The notes under the pieces: generated by a model
Database searches by the model: none
Seen by the model: the letters and a program-made list of their open reading frames with translations, nothing else
Told to the model about the DNA's origin: nothing
Assembly (NCBI GenBank): GCA_005888325.1
Contig: VAWU01000033.1
Coordinates: forward strand, 1 to 40,642
Source of the DNA: Actinomycetota bacterium
GTDB taxonomy: Bacteria > Actinomycetota > Acidimicrobiia > Acidimicrobiales > AC-14
Length of the DNA: 40,642 nt
Reading direction: 5' to 3'
Position numbers and translations under genes: made by a program
Part shown: positions 7,320 through 14,766 of the stretch, in pieces
Numbering within the stretch: the first letter of the stretch is position 1
Layout: each line of letters begins with the position of its first letter

Positions 7320-7385
7320 CGCTCCGACACTACGGGGCGCGGCCGAGATGCTCAAAGCGGGCACCCGGTCGTACGATCGCCTGAC
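7320..7385. promoter_or_regulatory. Divergent ctaB/ctaA promoter region
   Basis: Two -10-like hexamers face outward: TAGTGT (7332-7327, minus strand) seven bases before the ctaB ATG, and TACGAT (7372-7377, plus strand) eight bases before the ctaA ATG. That spacing puts the expected transcription start at or next to each start codon. No Shine-Dalgarno sequence precedes the ctaA ATG, which supports leaderless transcripts. Confidence 0.5.
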
Positions 7386-8348
7386 ATGCGCACGTTCCGC
7401 CTCTCGCCGTGGGCCTACCGGCGCATCACGCTCGTGGCCCTGCTGGCGCTGGCGTTCATCATCGTCACCGGCGGCGCGGTTCGCCTGACCGGCTCCGGCC
7501 TGGGGTGTCCCGACTGGCCCGCGTGTGCTGACGGCCGCGTCGTGGCCGAGCGGTCCTTCCATCCGATGGTCGAGTTCGTCAACCGCGTCATCACGGGGGT
7601 CGTGTCGCTCGCGGTGATCCTGGCCGTGCTCGGGTCGGTGATACGCCGCCCCCGCCGGCGCGACCTGATCGTGCTCTCGACCGGGCTCGTGCTCGGGATC
7701 GTGGCGCAGATCGTGCTCGGAGGCGAGACGGTCAAGCACGACCTGGCGCCGCCCTACGTGATGGGCCACTTCCTGCTCTCCCTGCTCCTCGTCTGGGACG
7801 CCGTCGTGCTTCACCACCGGGCCGGTGAGGCCGGTGAGGAGGACGGCCCGCACCGGGGCCCCCGCCGACCGGTCGTGCCGCCCGAGCTGCTCGCGCTGGC
7901 CCGCCTCATCGTGGTGAGCGCCGCCCTGGCCATTTTCCTGGGCACGGTCGTCACCGGGGCCGGGCCCCATGCGGGCGACCCGACCGCGAGGCGCCTCGAT
8001 CTCGACGTGGCCGACGTCGCCCGCTTCCACGGCATCAGCGTCATGTTCCTCCTGGCCCTCACCGTCGTGACCCTGTGGCGCCTTCGTCGCGTTGGGGCGC
8101 CGCCGGACGCCGTGCGCCGCGGCGATGTCCTGCTCGCAACGCTCGTGGCCCAGGCCGGGGTCGGCTACACGCAGTACTTCGCCGGCGTCCCTCCGCTGCT
8201 CGTCGGCATCCACATCGCCGGGGCGACGGCGGTCTGGGTCGCCGCGCTGCAGTTCAACCTCGGCCTCGTGCGTCGCGCCTCGGCCGACCCGCCGCCCACC
8301 GGGACGGCAGGTGACACCGGGGCGCCCGCGTACGCGCGAGCCTGGTAG
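7386..8348 (+). CDS. ctaA: Heme A synthase (COX15/CtaA family)
   Basis: The 320-residue membrane enzyme oxidises the C8 methyl of heme O to a formyl group, giving heme A. It has eight predicted helices in two similar halves. Family motifs are [19 protein letters not shown] near the N-terminus (two Cys in the first outer loop, as in Bacillus-type CtaA), [31 protein letters not shown] and [11 protein letters not shown], which supply candidate heme-binding His residues. A charged insert of about 30 residues (near 140-165) links the two halves. The clpS gene follows two bases after the stop. Together with ctaB it shows the cell makes heme A, presumably for an oxidase and perhaps also for the oxidase-like protein nearby. 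Confidence 0.94.
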   Translation: MRTFRLSPWAYRRITLVALLALAFIIVTGGAVRLTGSGLGCPDWPACADGRVVAERSFHPMVEFVNRVITGVVSLAVILAVLGSVIRRPRRRDLIVLSTGLVLGIVAQIVLGGETVKHDLAPPYVMGHFLLSLLLVWDAVVLHHRAGEAGEEDGPHRGPRRPVVPPELLALARLIVVSAALAIFLGTVVTGAGPHAGDPTARRLDLDVADVARFHGISVMFLLALTVVTLWRLRRVGAPPDAVRRGDVLLATLVAQAGVGYTQYFAGVPPLLVGIHIAGATAVWVAALQFNLGLVRRASADPPPTGTAGDTGAPAYARAW

Positions 8349-8350
8349 CG

Positions 8351-8662
8351 ATGGGTTGCCTCGAACCTTCGGTCGGGCTCCTGCCCACCGAGGTCAAGGA
8401 GCCGGTGGGCGGTCAGGAGGTCGTGCCCGACCGCCCGTGGGTCGTCGTGGTCTGGAACGACCCCGTCAACCTGATGTCCTACGTGACCTACGTCTTCCAG
8501 AAGCTCTTCGGCTACTCGAAGGAGAAGGCCACCCGGCTCATGCTCGACGTGCACCAGAAGGGAAAGGCGGCGGTGTCGAGCGGCCCGCGCGAGAAGGCCG
8601 AGCTCGACGTGTTCCGACTTCACGAGCACGGGCTGTGGGCGACGATGGAACATGACACCTAG
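8351..8662 (+). CDS. clpS: ATP-dependent Clp protease adaptor ClpS
   Basis: This 103-residue protein has the ClpS core: [20 protein letters not shown], then [21 protein letters not shown], then the C-terminal strand. The NDPVN stretch and the first His/Met positions form the N-degron pocket in the family. ClpS binds the N-domain of ClpA/ClpC and delivers substrates with destabilising N-terminal residues. An N-terminal extension of about 28 residues precedes the core. The gene follows ctaA by two bases and overlaps the next gene by 11 bp, so the three are probably co-transcribed. Confidence 0.94.
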   Translation: MGCLEPSVGLLPTEVKEPVGGQEVVPDRPWVVVVWNDPVNLMSYVTYVFQKLFGYSKEKATRLMLDVHQKGKAAVSSGPREKAELDVFRLHEHGLWATMEHDT

Positions 8663-9125
8663 ACGGGTGGCGAGACGGGCCGACGGGCACTTCGACCTCG
8701 ACCTGCCGCCCGAGGAGCGCACACTGCTGCGCTCGCTGCCCGCGTCGATGCGCCTCGCGCTCACCGAGGGCACGCCCGCCGACGACCCGGGCCTGGCGCG
8801 CCTCAACCCCAAGGCCTACCCGGCGGACGACGAGCTCGAGGCGGAGTACCGCGACCTGATCGGCAACGAGCTCGACGCCGGCCGCCTCGCCGCCCTCGAC
8901 ACGCTCGAGGCCACGGCCGACGCGCCGACGCTCGACGAGAACCAGATGGAGGCGTGGATGCGCGCCATCAACGACACCCGCCTGCTGCTCGGCACCCGGC
9001 TCGCGGTCACCGAGGACCGCGCGGGTCGCGAGGTGCCCGACGACCACCCCGACGCGCAGGCCATCGCGGTGTACGACTACCTCAGCTGGCTGGAAGAGCA
9101 GCTCGTCGAAGCCCTCTTGGACTAG
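8652..9125 (+). CDS. DUF2017 family protein
   Basis: The 157-residue acidic, soluble protein matches the DUF2017 family found next to clpS in many actinobacteria. Recognisable segments are [35 protein letters not shown] and the C-terminal [16 protein letters not shown]. No signal peptide or membrane helix is present. Its function is not established. The 11-bp overlap with clpS suggests translational coupling, and the conserved pairing suggests a link to N-degron proteolysis, which is inference. Confidence 0.85.
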   Translation: MTPRRVARRADGHFDLDLPPEERTLLRSLPASMRLALTEGTPADDPGLARLNPKAYPADDELEAEYRDLIGNELDAGRLAALDTLEATADAPTLDENQMEAWMRAINDTRLLLGTRLAVTEDRAGREVPDDHPDAQAIAVYDYLSWLEEQLVEALLD

Positions 9126-9952
9126 CTGGTCGACGGGTAATAGCAGGCGCCGACCGAGCCGGGGCCGGTGTGCACGCCGACGCTCGGGCCGACTCGGTAG
9201 CGCACCACCTCGAGCACCTCGGCGGCGTCCGCCAGTCGTGACGCGAGCGCGTCGCCCAGCGGCCGGGTGCCCGCGGCGGCCACGCCGACGCCGACGCGAA
9301 GGGCGGTGCCCCACGCCTGCACGAACGACGCCATGACGTCGGCCGCGTCGTCGGGGTCGCGCGCCTCGCCGACCGTCTCGACGACACCGTTCACGAGTCG
9401 AAGCACCGGGATCGCGTCTCCGATGCGAGTGTCGGGTGACAGCCGGCCGCCGGCGCGCACGAGGTCGAGCGCCTCGACGATGAAGATGTTGGCGACGGTG
9501 CTCGCCACCTGCTCGGCCACCTCGGCCGCGTCCTCCAACGACGCTCCCGCCGCCACCGCCTCGGCCGCCTCCCAGAGACAACACGCCACACCGAAGCTGG
9601 CCGTGCCGGTGTCGACCAGTCGCACCTTGCGCACCGCGCTCTGCGCGGCGAGGCGAGCCGCGTTGATCGTGCCCGACACCGCCGAGCCGACGTGCACGGA
9701 GAGGATCTCGTCGACGCCGCGCGACGCGACGCGCGCGTAGGCCTCCGAGAACTGCCCCGGGCTCGGCTGCGACGTCGACACCTCCGGCCGGCCCGACTCG
9801 AAGCGCGCGTAGAAGCCGTCGGCGTCGATGTCGACACCCTCGAGGTAGGGCGTGCCGTCGATGGTCACGGTGAGGGGCACGACCTCGACGGTGTAGCGCT
9901 CGACCAGCTCGGCCGGCAGCTGCGCGTTGGAGTCGGTGACGAAGCCGATCAT
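9122..9952 (-). CDS. DegV family fatty-acid-binding protein
   Basis: The 276-residue protein begins MIGFVTDSNAQLP, the typical DegV opening. It has STSQPSPGQF (about residues 58-67) and VGSAVSGTINAARLAA, the two segments that hold the fatty-acid carboxylate. DegV (FakB-like) proteins bind fatty acids and present them to a kinase (FakA) in the route to acyl-phosphate. Its ATG overlaps the plsY stop (ATGA). PlsY uses acyl-phosphate as acyl donor, so this pairing makes functional sense: fatty-acid carrier and acyl-phosphate-consuming acyltransferase in one operon. No FakA kinase gene is in the window. Confidence 0.9.
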   Translation of the reverse strand: MIGFVTDSNAQLPAELVERYTVEVVPLTVTIDGTPYLEGVDIDADGFYARFESGRPEVSTSQPSPGQFSEAYARVASRGVDEILSVHVGSAVSGTINAARLAAQSAVRKVRLVDTGTASFGVACCLWEAAEAVAAGASLEDAAEVAEQVASTVANIFIVEALDLVRAGGRLSPDTRIGDAIPVLRLVNGVVETVGEARDPDDAADVMASFVQAWGTALRVGVGVAAAGTRPLGDALASRLADAAEVLEVVRYRVGPSVGVHTGPGSVGACYYPSTS

Positions 9953-10545
9953 CGGACGCGGGGGCGAGCCACCATGAAGCGCGAGAGGATCACGCCGCTG
10001 GTCGCGACGGCAGCCAGCGGCAGCGCGGCCGACGGCTGCGGTCCCCACAGGTTCGGCCAGCCCCGCCGCCACCACACCACGCCCGCGCCCACCCAGGTGA
10101 CCGACGCGGCCACGGTGGCCGCCAGCGCCTGCCGGCGCCAGCGCGCGGTCGCCAACGCCACGCCGAGGTCGATCGGGAAGTAGGCGGGAAACGTGGCCAG
10201 GCACTGGCCCGCGCTCGCCGCCACGCCCTTGCCGCCGCGGAAGCCGTTCCAGACCGGCAGGCAGTGGCCCACCACCGCGGCAGTCCCCCCGACGTGCGCG
10301 CCGACGGCGCCGGCGAGACGACTGCCGGTCGCGCATGCCGCGGCTCCCTTCGTCACGTCGGCGATCAGCACGCCGTAGCCCCAGCCCTTTCCCAGGACCG
10401 CCATCGCGTTGACCGCCCCCGGGTTCCCCGAGCCCGCGTCACGCAGGTCGGTCGCGCCACGCGTGGCGAGGCGCGCCGCGACATCGGCCGACGGGATCGT
10501 GCCGAGCGCATAGCCGGTCGTCGCCGCGGCGATCAAGCGGAGCAT
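9949..10545 (-). CDS. plsY: Glycerol-3-phosphate acyltransferase PlsY
   Basis: The 198-residue integral membrane enzyme transfers an acyl group from acyl-phosphate to glycerol-3-phosphate, the first step of phospholipid synthesis. Signature segments are IPSADVAARL, DAGSGNPGAVNA (canonical GSGNPGATN, the phosphate-binding loop), and GHCLPVWNGFRGGKGVA. About five helices are predicted. The ATG at 10545 leaves only 15 bp to the divergent hydrolase start, and plsY is followed directly by the degV-like gene with a 4-bp overlap. Confidence 0.92.
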   Translation of the reverse strand: MLRLIAAATTGYALGTIPSADVAARLATRGATDLRDAGSGNPGAVNAMAVLGKGWGYGVLIADVTKGAAACATGSRLAGAVGAHVGGTAAVVGHCLPVWNGFRGGKGVAASAGQCLATFPAYFPIDLGVALATARWRRQALAATVAASVTWVGAGVVWWRRGWPNLWGPQPSAALPLAAVATSGVILSRFMVARPRVR

Positions 10546-10560
10546 GCCTAAGGTTCGCGC
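10546..10560. promoter_or_regulatory. Very short divergent intergenic region
   Basis: Only 15 bp separate the plsY ATG from the hydrolase GTG. TAAGGT (10548-10553) stands seven bases before the hydrolase start, matching the leaderless pattern seen elsewhere in this window. The plsY promoter would have to overlap the hydrolase coding sequence. Confidence 0.35.
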
Positions 10561-11436
10561 GTGAACGTTCCCGTCACCGAATGCATCGCGGTCGCGCCGG
10601 GCGTCGAGTTGCAGGCGCGAACGTGGGGCGGCGACGAGATGCCCTTCCTGTTGGTACACGGCCTCGCATCGAACGCCCGCACCTGGGACGGCGTGGCCGG
10701 CCGGCTGTACGAGCACGGACACCCGGTGACGAGCGTCGACCTCCGAGGTCACGGCATGAGCGCCAAGCCCGACGACGGCTACGACTTCGCGACCCTGGCG
10801 AACGACCTGCTCGCGGTCCTCGACGATCTCCGTTGGGCGAACGCGGTGGTGGCCGGTCAGTCCACGGGCGGCAACCTCGCGATCGAGCTCGCGTCGCGAG
10901 CGCCGACGCGGGTCGCCGGCGTGGCGGGCGTCGACGGCGGCTTCATCGAGCTCCGGCACCGCTGGCCGCGGTGGGAGGACTGCGAGCGGGCGCTCGCCCC
11001 GCCTGTGCTCGACGGCATGCCGCGGTCCCGCGTCGCGGCCGCCATGCGCGTCGCCCATCGCGACTGGAGCGCGGAGGGGATCGAGGCCACGCTCGCGAAC
11101 CTCGAGGTGCTCGCGGACGGCACCGTCCGGCCGTGGCTGACGCGGCCCCGCCACCTCCGGATCCTGCGCGCGCTGTGGGAGCACAGCCCGGCGGAGGTCA
11201 TGGCCACGGTGGCAGCGCCCGTGCTGCTCGTGCCGGCCGACAGCGGCGACGACTGGTCTCGTGCCAAGCGCGTCGAGGTCGACCGGGCGGTCGCGTCCGG
11301 ACGCGACGTACGCGTGCACTGGTTCTCGCAGGCAGACCACGACGTACACGTGCAGCACCCGGTGGAGCTGGCCGACGTCCTGCACGAGTGGGCCGTCCGT
11401 TCCGCCTCCGCGGCCGGTGGGACGGCACCGTCGTGA
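10561..11436 (+). CDS. Alpha/beta hydrolase
   Basis: The 291-residue soluble protein shows the alpha/beta-hydrolase fold. The oxyanion-hole region is LVHGLASNARTWDG (about residues 31-44), with the strand-turn DLRGHGMSAKP after it. The nucleophile elbow is AGQSTGG with Ser101, and a C-terminal ADHDVH supplies the catalytic His. The substrate cannot be read from the sequence. The start is GTG with a TAAGGT hexamer seven bases upstream and no Shine-Dalgarno sequence. Its TGA overlaps the GTG start of the next gene, so the two are coupled. Confidence 0.86.
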   Translation: MNVPVTECIAVAPGVELQARTWGGDEMPFLLVHGLASNARTWDGVAGRLYEHGHPVTSVDLRGHGMSAKPDDGYDFATLANDLLAVLDDLRWANAVVAGQSTGGNLAIELASRAPTRVAGVAGVDGGFIELRHRWPRWEDCERALAPPVLDGMPRSRVAAAMRVAHRDWSAEGIEATLANLEVLADGTVRPWLTRPRHLRILRALWEHSPAEVMATVAAPVLLVPADSGDDWSRAKRVEVDRAVASGRDVRVHWFSQADHDVHVQHPVELADVLHEWAVRSASAAGGTAPS

Positions 11437-12695
11437 CCCGGCTCCTCGTGATCATGGGTTCGGGCGAGACCAGCCCGACGATGATCAAGGTCCACCGCTC
11501 CCTGTTCGCGCGCCTCGGGGAAAGCGAAACCGCCGCGGTGCCGGCGGTGCTGCTCGACACGCCGGTCGGCTTCCAGGAGAACGCGGAGATCGTCGCGGCC
11601 AAGGCGGTCGAGTACTTCCGCGAGAGCGTCGGTCGCGAGGTGGAGGTGGCCACGTGGCGCAGAGGGCCGGCTGCCGACGACCCGCTCGGGTACGTGACCA
11701 TGCTCACGCGCCTGCGCGCCGCCCGTTACGTGTTCGCGGGCCCCGGGAGCCCGTCGTACGCGCTCGCGCAGTGGGCGGGCTCCGACGTGCCGGCCGCGCT
11801 CGCCGAGAAGCTGCGTACCGGCGGATGCGTCACCTTCGCCAGCGCCGCCGCCCTCACGCTCGGACGCTTCACCGTGCCCGTCTACGAGATCTACAAGGTG
11901 GGCGAAGACCCCCATTGGCTCGACGGCCTGAACCTCGTGGCCGAGGCCGGGCTCGATGCGGTCGTCATCCCCCACTTCGACAACGCGGAGGGCGGCAACC
12001 ACGACACCCGCTTCTGCTACCTGGGCGAACGCCGGCTGGCCCTGATGGAGCGGCTGCTCCCCGACTCGACGTTCGTGCTGGGGGTCGACGAGCACACGGC
12101 CTGCATCATCGATCTCGACACGGAGACGGCGACCGTCGAAGGGCGTGGTGGCGTCACCGTTCGTCGCGCGGGTCGGGTCTCGACGGTGACGAGCGGGTCG
12201 ACGGTGCCTCTCACACAGCTGCGCGAGATGGCGGAGACCGGCGGCGCCCGGCCGGCCGGAACGCAGGCTCCATCCGCGCCACCGCGTCCCGCGGCCGCCG
12301 CGGCCGGAAGTCCGTTGCTCGAGGCGGTCAACGCGCTCGACCGCTCCTTTGACAACGCGCTCGCGCGTGGCGACGCCCCCGCGGCGGTGCGAACGGTGCT
12401 CGAGCTCGAGCAGACGCTCGTCGACTGGTCGCGCGACACGCTGCAGTCCGACGAGCTCGACCGCGGCCGCTCGGCGCTGCGATCGATGATCGTCCGCCTG
12501 GGCGAGGTCGCGCGCTCGGGCACGGCCGACCCACGCGACACGCTCGGCCCCTTCGTCGAGGCGCTTCTCGCGGCGCGTGATCGCGCCCGGGCCGACCGCC
12601 GGTGGAACGAGGCGGACGAGATCCGCGACCGGTTGGTGGCAGCAGGCGTCGAGGTGCGCGACACCCCCGAGGGGACCTCATGGGGCCCGGCGTAG
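11433..12695 (+). CDS. Peptidase S51-like domain fused to CysRS-type C-terminal domain
   Basis: This 420-residue protein joins two parts. Residues 1-250 resemble the peptidase S51/cyanophycinase-like fold: the nucleophile Ser is probably Ser137 in FASAAALTLG, with His181 (IPHFDNAEGGNH) and the GVDEHTA segment (Glu220) as further family marks. After a Pro/Ala-rich linker (about 265-300), residues 300-420 look like the C-terminal helical domain of cysteinyl-tRNA synthetase, ending ADEIRDRLVAAGVEVRDTPE. There are no KMSKS or HIGH catalytic parts, so it is not a synthetase. The domain normally contacts the tRNA anticodon region. Substrate and role are unknown. Its GTG overlaps the stop of the upstream hydrolase. 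Confidence 0.8.
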   Translation: MTRLLVIMGSGETSPTMIKVHRSLFARLGESETAAVPAVLLDTPVGFQENAEIVAAKAVEYFRESVGREVEVATWRRGPAADDPLGYVTMLTRLRAARYVFAGPGSPSYALAQWAGSDVPAALAEKLRTGGCVTFASAAALTLGRFTVPVYEIYKVGEDPHWLDGLNLVAEAGLDAVVIPHFDNAEGGNHDTRFCYLGERRLALMERLLPDSTFVLGVDEHTACIIDLDTETATVEGRGGVTVRRAGRVSTVTSGSTVPLTQLREMAETGGARPAGTQAPSAPPRPAAAAAGSPLLEAVNALDRSFDNALARGDAPAAVRTVLELEQTLVDWSRDTLQSDELDRGRSALRSMIVRLGEVARSGTADPRDTLGPFVEALLAARDRARADRRWNEADEIRDRLVAAGVEVRDTPEGTSWGPA

Positions 12696-12702
12696 GCGCT
12701 GC

Positions 12703-12708
12703 TATCGT
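12703..12708 (+). promoter_or_regulatory. Possible -10 box of the tRNA cluster
   Basis: TATCGT lies about 23 bp before the first tRNA gene in a GC-rich context. It is a plausible -10 element for the tRNA-Glu-Asp-Phe transcript. No clear -35 was identified. Confidence 0.35.
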
Positions 12709-12731
12709 GAGCTGCCCCCGCGGAGGCTCGT

Positions 12732-12804
12732 GCCCCCATCGTCTAGCGGCCTAGGACACCGCCCTTTCAAGGCGGCAGCACGGGTTCGAATCCCGTTGGG
12801 GGTG
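12732..12804 (+). tRNA. tRNA-Glu(TTC)
   Basis: The acceptor stem pairs GCCCCCA with TGGGGGT (one G-T pair). The anticodon stem is CCGCC/GGCGG around loop CTTTCAA, anticodon TTC. The T-arm is CGGGTTCGAATCCCG. CCA is not encoded. It is first of three tRNA genes; the Glu-Asp-Phe order is common in actinobacteria. Confidence 0.95.
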
Positions 12805-12819
12805 CTCGCAGCACGCCAC

Positions 12820-12894
12820 GGTCCTGTGGTGCAGTTTGGAGTGCACGCCGGCCTGTCAAGCCGGAGGTCGCGGGTTCAAATCCCGTCAGGACCG
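12820..12894 (+). tRNA. tRNA-Asp(GTC)
   Basis: The acceptor stem pairs GGTCCTG with CAGGACC, followed by discriminator G. The anticodon stem is CCGGC/GCCGG around loop CTGTCAA, anticodon GTC. The T-arm is CGGGTTCAAATCCCG. CCA is not encoded. Confidence 0.95.
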
Positions 12895-12914
12895 CGCAAC
12901 AAGAGTCACGACGC

Positions 12915-12987
12915 GGTCGGGTAGCTCAGTTGGTAGAGCGCGCGCCTGAAAAGCGCGAGGTCCGCGGATCGATCCCGCGCCCGACCA
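12915..12987 (+). tRNA. tRNA-Phe(GAA)
   Basis: The acceptor stem pairs GGTCGGG with CCCGACC, followed by discriminator A. The D-arm is GCTCAGTTGGTAGAGC. The anticodon stem is CGCGC/GCGCG around loop CTGAAAA, anticodon GAA. The T-arm is GCGGATCGATCCCGC. CCA is not encoded. Confidence 0.94.
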
Positions 12988-13017
12988 CCGGAGAGATGCC
13001 GTTCCGACTCGCCTTGC

Positions 13018-13767
13018 TCAGAGGGCGACGAGGAGCTGTCGGGCGACGAACCAGAACGCGAAGACGACGAGCAGCGTCCCGAAGCTCTTGCGCAGCCCGT
13101 GCACCGGAAGCCGCTGGGCGAGCGCTCCGCCGAGCAGCGCGCCGGGCACGAGACCGGCGCCGAACACGCCGGCGACGAGCCAGTTGATGTCGCCGAGCAC
13201 CGCGTGGGTCACGAGCGTCGGAACGGTCAGCGCGGCGGCGGCCACCATGCTCGTCCCCGCGGCCTCGTTCATGTCCAGCCCCAGCATGAGCAGGAAGAGC
13301 GGCACCAGGAGGAACCCGCCGCCGTTCGCGAGCAGACCCGACGCGAAGCCGATCGTCGCGGCGGCGACCACGACGAAGGCGGCGTTCGCCCGTCGGCGTC
13401 GAGTGGCGGCGTCGTCCTGAACGCCTGCCGCGGGCCGTAGCACCCGCACGCCGACCGCAAGGAGCACGATGCCCGAAAGAGCCAACAGCACGGTCCCGCC
13501 GATCCAGCGGCTGGTGAGCGCGCCGACGATCGACGCCGGGACCCCTCCGACGATCGTCCGACGGGCGACGGACCAGTCGACCTTGCCCCTCCGCGAGTAG
13601 GACCATGCGCCCGCCGCGGAGCCCGGCAGCAGTCCGGGCAGCGGTGCGACCACGGCAGCGAGCCCCTGCACGCCGAGGAGGGCGAGCACCGGGGTGGCGA
13701 AGGCGGAGCCGACGCCGAACAGGCCGTAGAGGACGCCCACGCCTCCTCCGGCGACCAGGATCCACAT
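13018..13767 (-). CDS. TauE/SafE family sulfite exporter-like membrane protein
   Basis: About 249 residues with seven to eight hydrophobic helices. The first helix segment GGGVGVLYGLFGVGSAFATP and the later GFASGLLANGGGFLLVPLFL are the two repeated glycine-rich motifs of the TauE/SafE family, which moves sulfite, sulfonates or other small organic anions across the membrane. The start may be this ATG or a GTG four codons upstream (13779); no convincing ribosome site separates them. It is divergent from a LysR regulator across a region with operator-like repeats, so that regulator probably controls it. The substrate is not evident. Confidence 0.85.
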   Translation of the reverse strand: MWILVAGGGVGVLYGLFGVGSAFATPVLALLGVQGLAAVVAPLPGLLPGSAAGAWSYSRRGKVDWSVARRTIVGGVPASIVGALTSRWIGGTVLLALSGIVLLAVGVRVLRPAAGVQDDAATRRRRANAAFVVVAAATIGFASGLLANGGGFLLVPLFLLMLGLDMNEAAGTSMVAAAALTVPTLVTHAVLGDINWLVAGVFGAGLVPGALLGGALAQRLPVHGLRKSFGTLLVVFAFWFVARQLLVAL

Positions 13768-13850
13768 CGAAAGGCTCACGGGTCCATTGGACCGCTTTCC
13801 ATTCTTATTCGTCCAACGAAAAGTATGGATAGATCCCATAAGCTAGATCA
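13768..13850. promoter_or_regulatory. Divergent LysR/exporter control region with three inverted repeats
   Basis: The AT-rich intergenic region holds GGTCCA-T-TGGACC (13781-13793), TTCGT-CCA-ACGAA (13808-13820, an exact T-N11-A) and TATGG-N7-CCATA (13824-13840). T-N11-A palindromes are the classic binding form of LysR-type regulators. TAAGCT (13839-13844) stands six bases before the LysR ATG and may be its -10 box, so the third repeat overlaps it, as expected for autoregulation. This is read from sequence; binding is inferred. Confidence 0.6.
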
Positions 13851-14741
13851 ATGGAACTGCGGCAGCTGGAGTATGTCCTGGGGATCGTCGACCACGGGGG
13901 CTTCACCCGCGCCGCGAGCGCGCTCCACATCTCGCAGCCCGCTCTCTCCCAAGCGGTGCGCACGCTCGAGAAGGAGATCGGCGTCGACCTGTTCGTCCGG
14001 ACCGGCCGGCGCGTGTCGCTCACTCCCGCCGGCGAGGCGTTCGTCGGGCCCGCGCGCCAGGCGCTACGCGGGGTGGGAACCGCCCGCGCGGCTGTCGACG
14101 AGGTGGTCGGGCTGCGCGCCGGTCGTCTCGACCTGGTGTGCCTCCCCACCCTCGCGGTGTCGCCCGTCGCCGATCTCATCGGCCGCTTCCGCACGGCCCA
14201 CCCGATGGTCGCGGTCCGCCTGGTCGAGCCGGAGGACATCGACACCGTGGCTTCCCGGGTGATCAACGGTCAGTCCGAGATCGGTTGCTCCGACCTGCCG
14301 GTGAAGGAAGCGGGAATCACCACGACTCAGCTCGAGCCCCAGCAGTACATGGCGATCTTCCCGCCCGGGTCGGTGCACGGCGGCGCGCGCCGATCGATCC
14401 ACGTGAGCGCTCTGGCCACGATCCCGCTCATCACGACGCCGGTCGGGACGTCGACCCGGCGCCTCCTCGACGAAGCGCTCGCGGCGGCGCAGATCACTGC
14501 GAGCTTCGCGGTCGAGACCGACCACCGCGAGGCCATCGCCGAGCTCGTGATCGCCGGTGCCGGCGCCGCGATCCTGCCCCGCCCGGTCGCTCAGAACGCG
14601 GCGACGCGAGGGGTCGTCGTCTGCGACATCCGCCCGAGGATCAACCGCCGGATCGCGCTCATCCACCGCACGGACGCGCTCTCGCCCGCCGCCCGTGCCT
14701 TCATGGACGTCGCGGCCGGCCGGCTCGTGCGAGCCGACTGA
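13851..14741 (+). CDS. LysR-type transcriptional regulator
   Basis: The 296-residue protein starts MELRQLEYVLGIVDHGGFTR and has the LysR winged helix-turn-helix (residues 1-65: AASALHISQPALSQAVRTLE and LFVRTGRRVSLTPAGEAF). A two-lobed effector-binding domain follows (about 90-290). These regulators bind T-N11-A sites and usually control a divergent gene. Here the divergent neighbour is a TauE/SafE-type exporter. The effector is unknown. The last codons contain a GGCTCG-TG-CGAGCC palindrome (14722-14735), which lies between convergent genes. Confidence 0.93.
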   Translation: MELRQLEYVLGIVDHGGFTRAASALHISQPALSQAVRTLEKEIGVDLFVRTGRRVSLTPAGEAFVGPARQALRGVGTARAAVDEVVGLRAGRLDLVCLPTLAVSPVADLIGRFRTAHPMVAVRLVEPEDIDTVASRVINGQSEIGCSDLPVKEAGITTTQLEPQQYMAIFPPGSVHGGARRSIHVSALATIPLITTPVGTSTRRLLDEALAAAQITASFAVETDHREAIAELVIAGAGAAILPRPVAQNAATRGVVVCDIRPRINRRIALIHRTDALSPAARAFMDVAAGRLVRAD

Positions 14742-14766
14742 GCGGGACGGAGCCCACGCCGGCTCA

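Noticed and set aside
10581-12695. A 704-residue protein starting inside the alpha/beta hydrolase gene
   Set aside because: The first 284 codons are out-of-frame hydrolase sequence with Arg-rich composition. The coupled GTG at 11433 gives a coherent protein.
14722-14735. GGCTCG-TG-CGAGCC palindrome as terminator between LysR and the transporter operon
   Set aside because: The loop is only two bases, it lies within the LysR coding end and no T-run follows; too weak to call.
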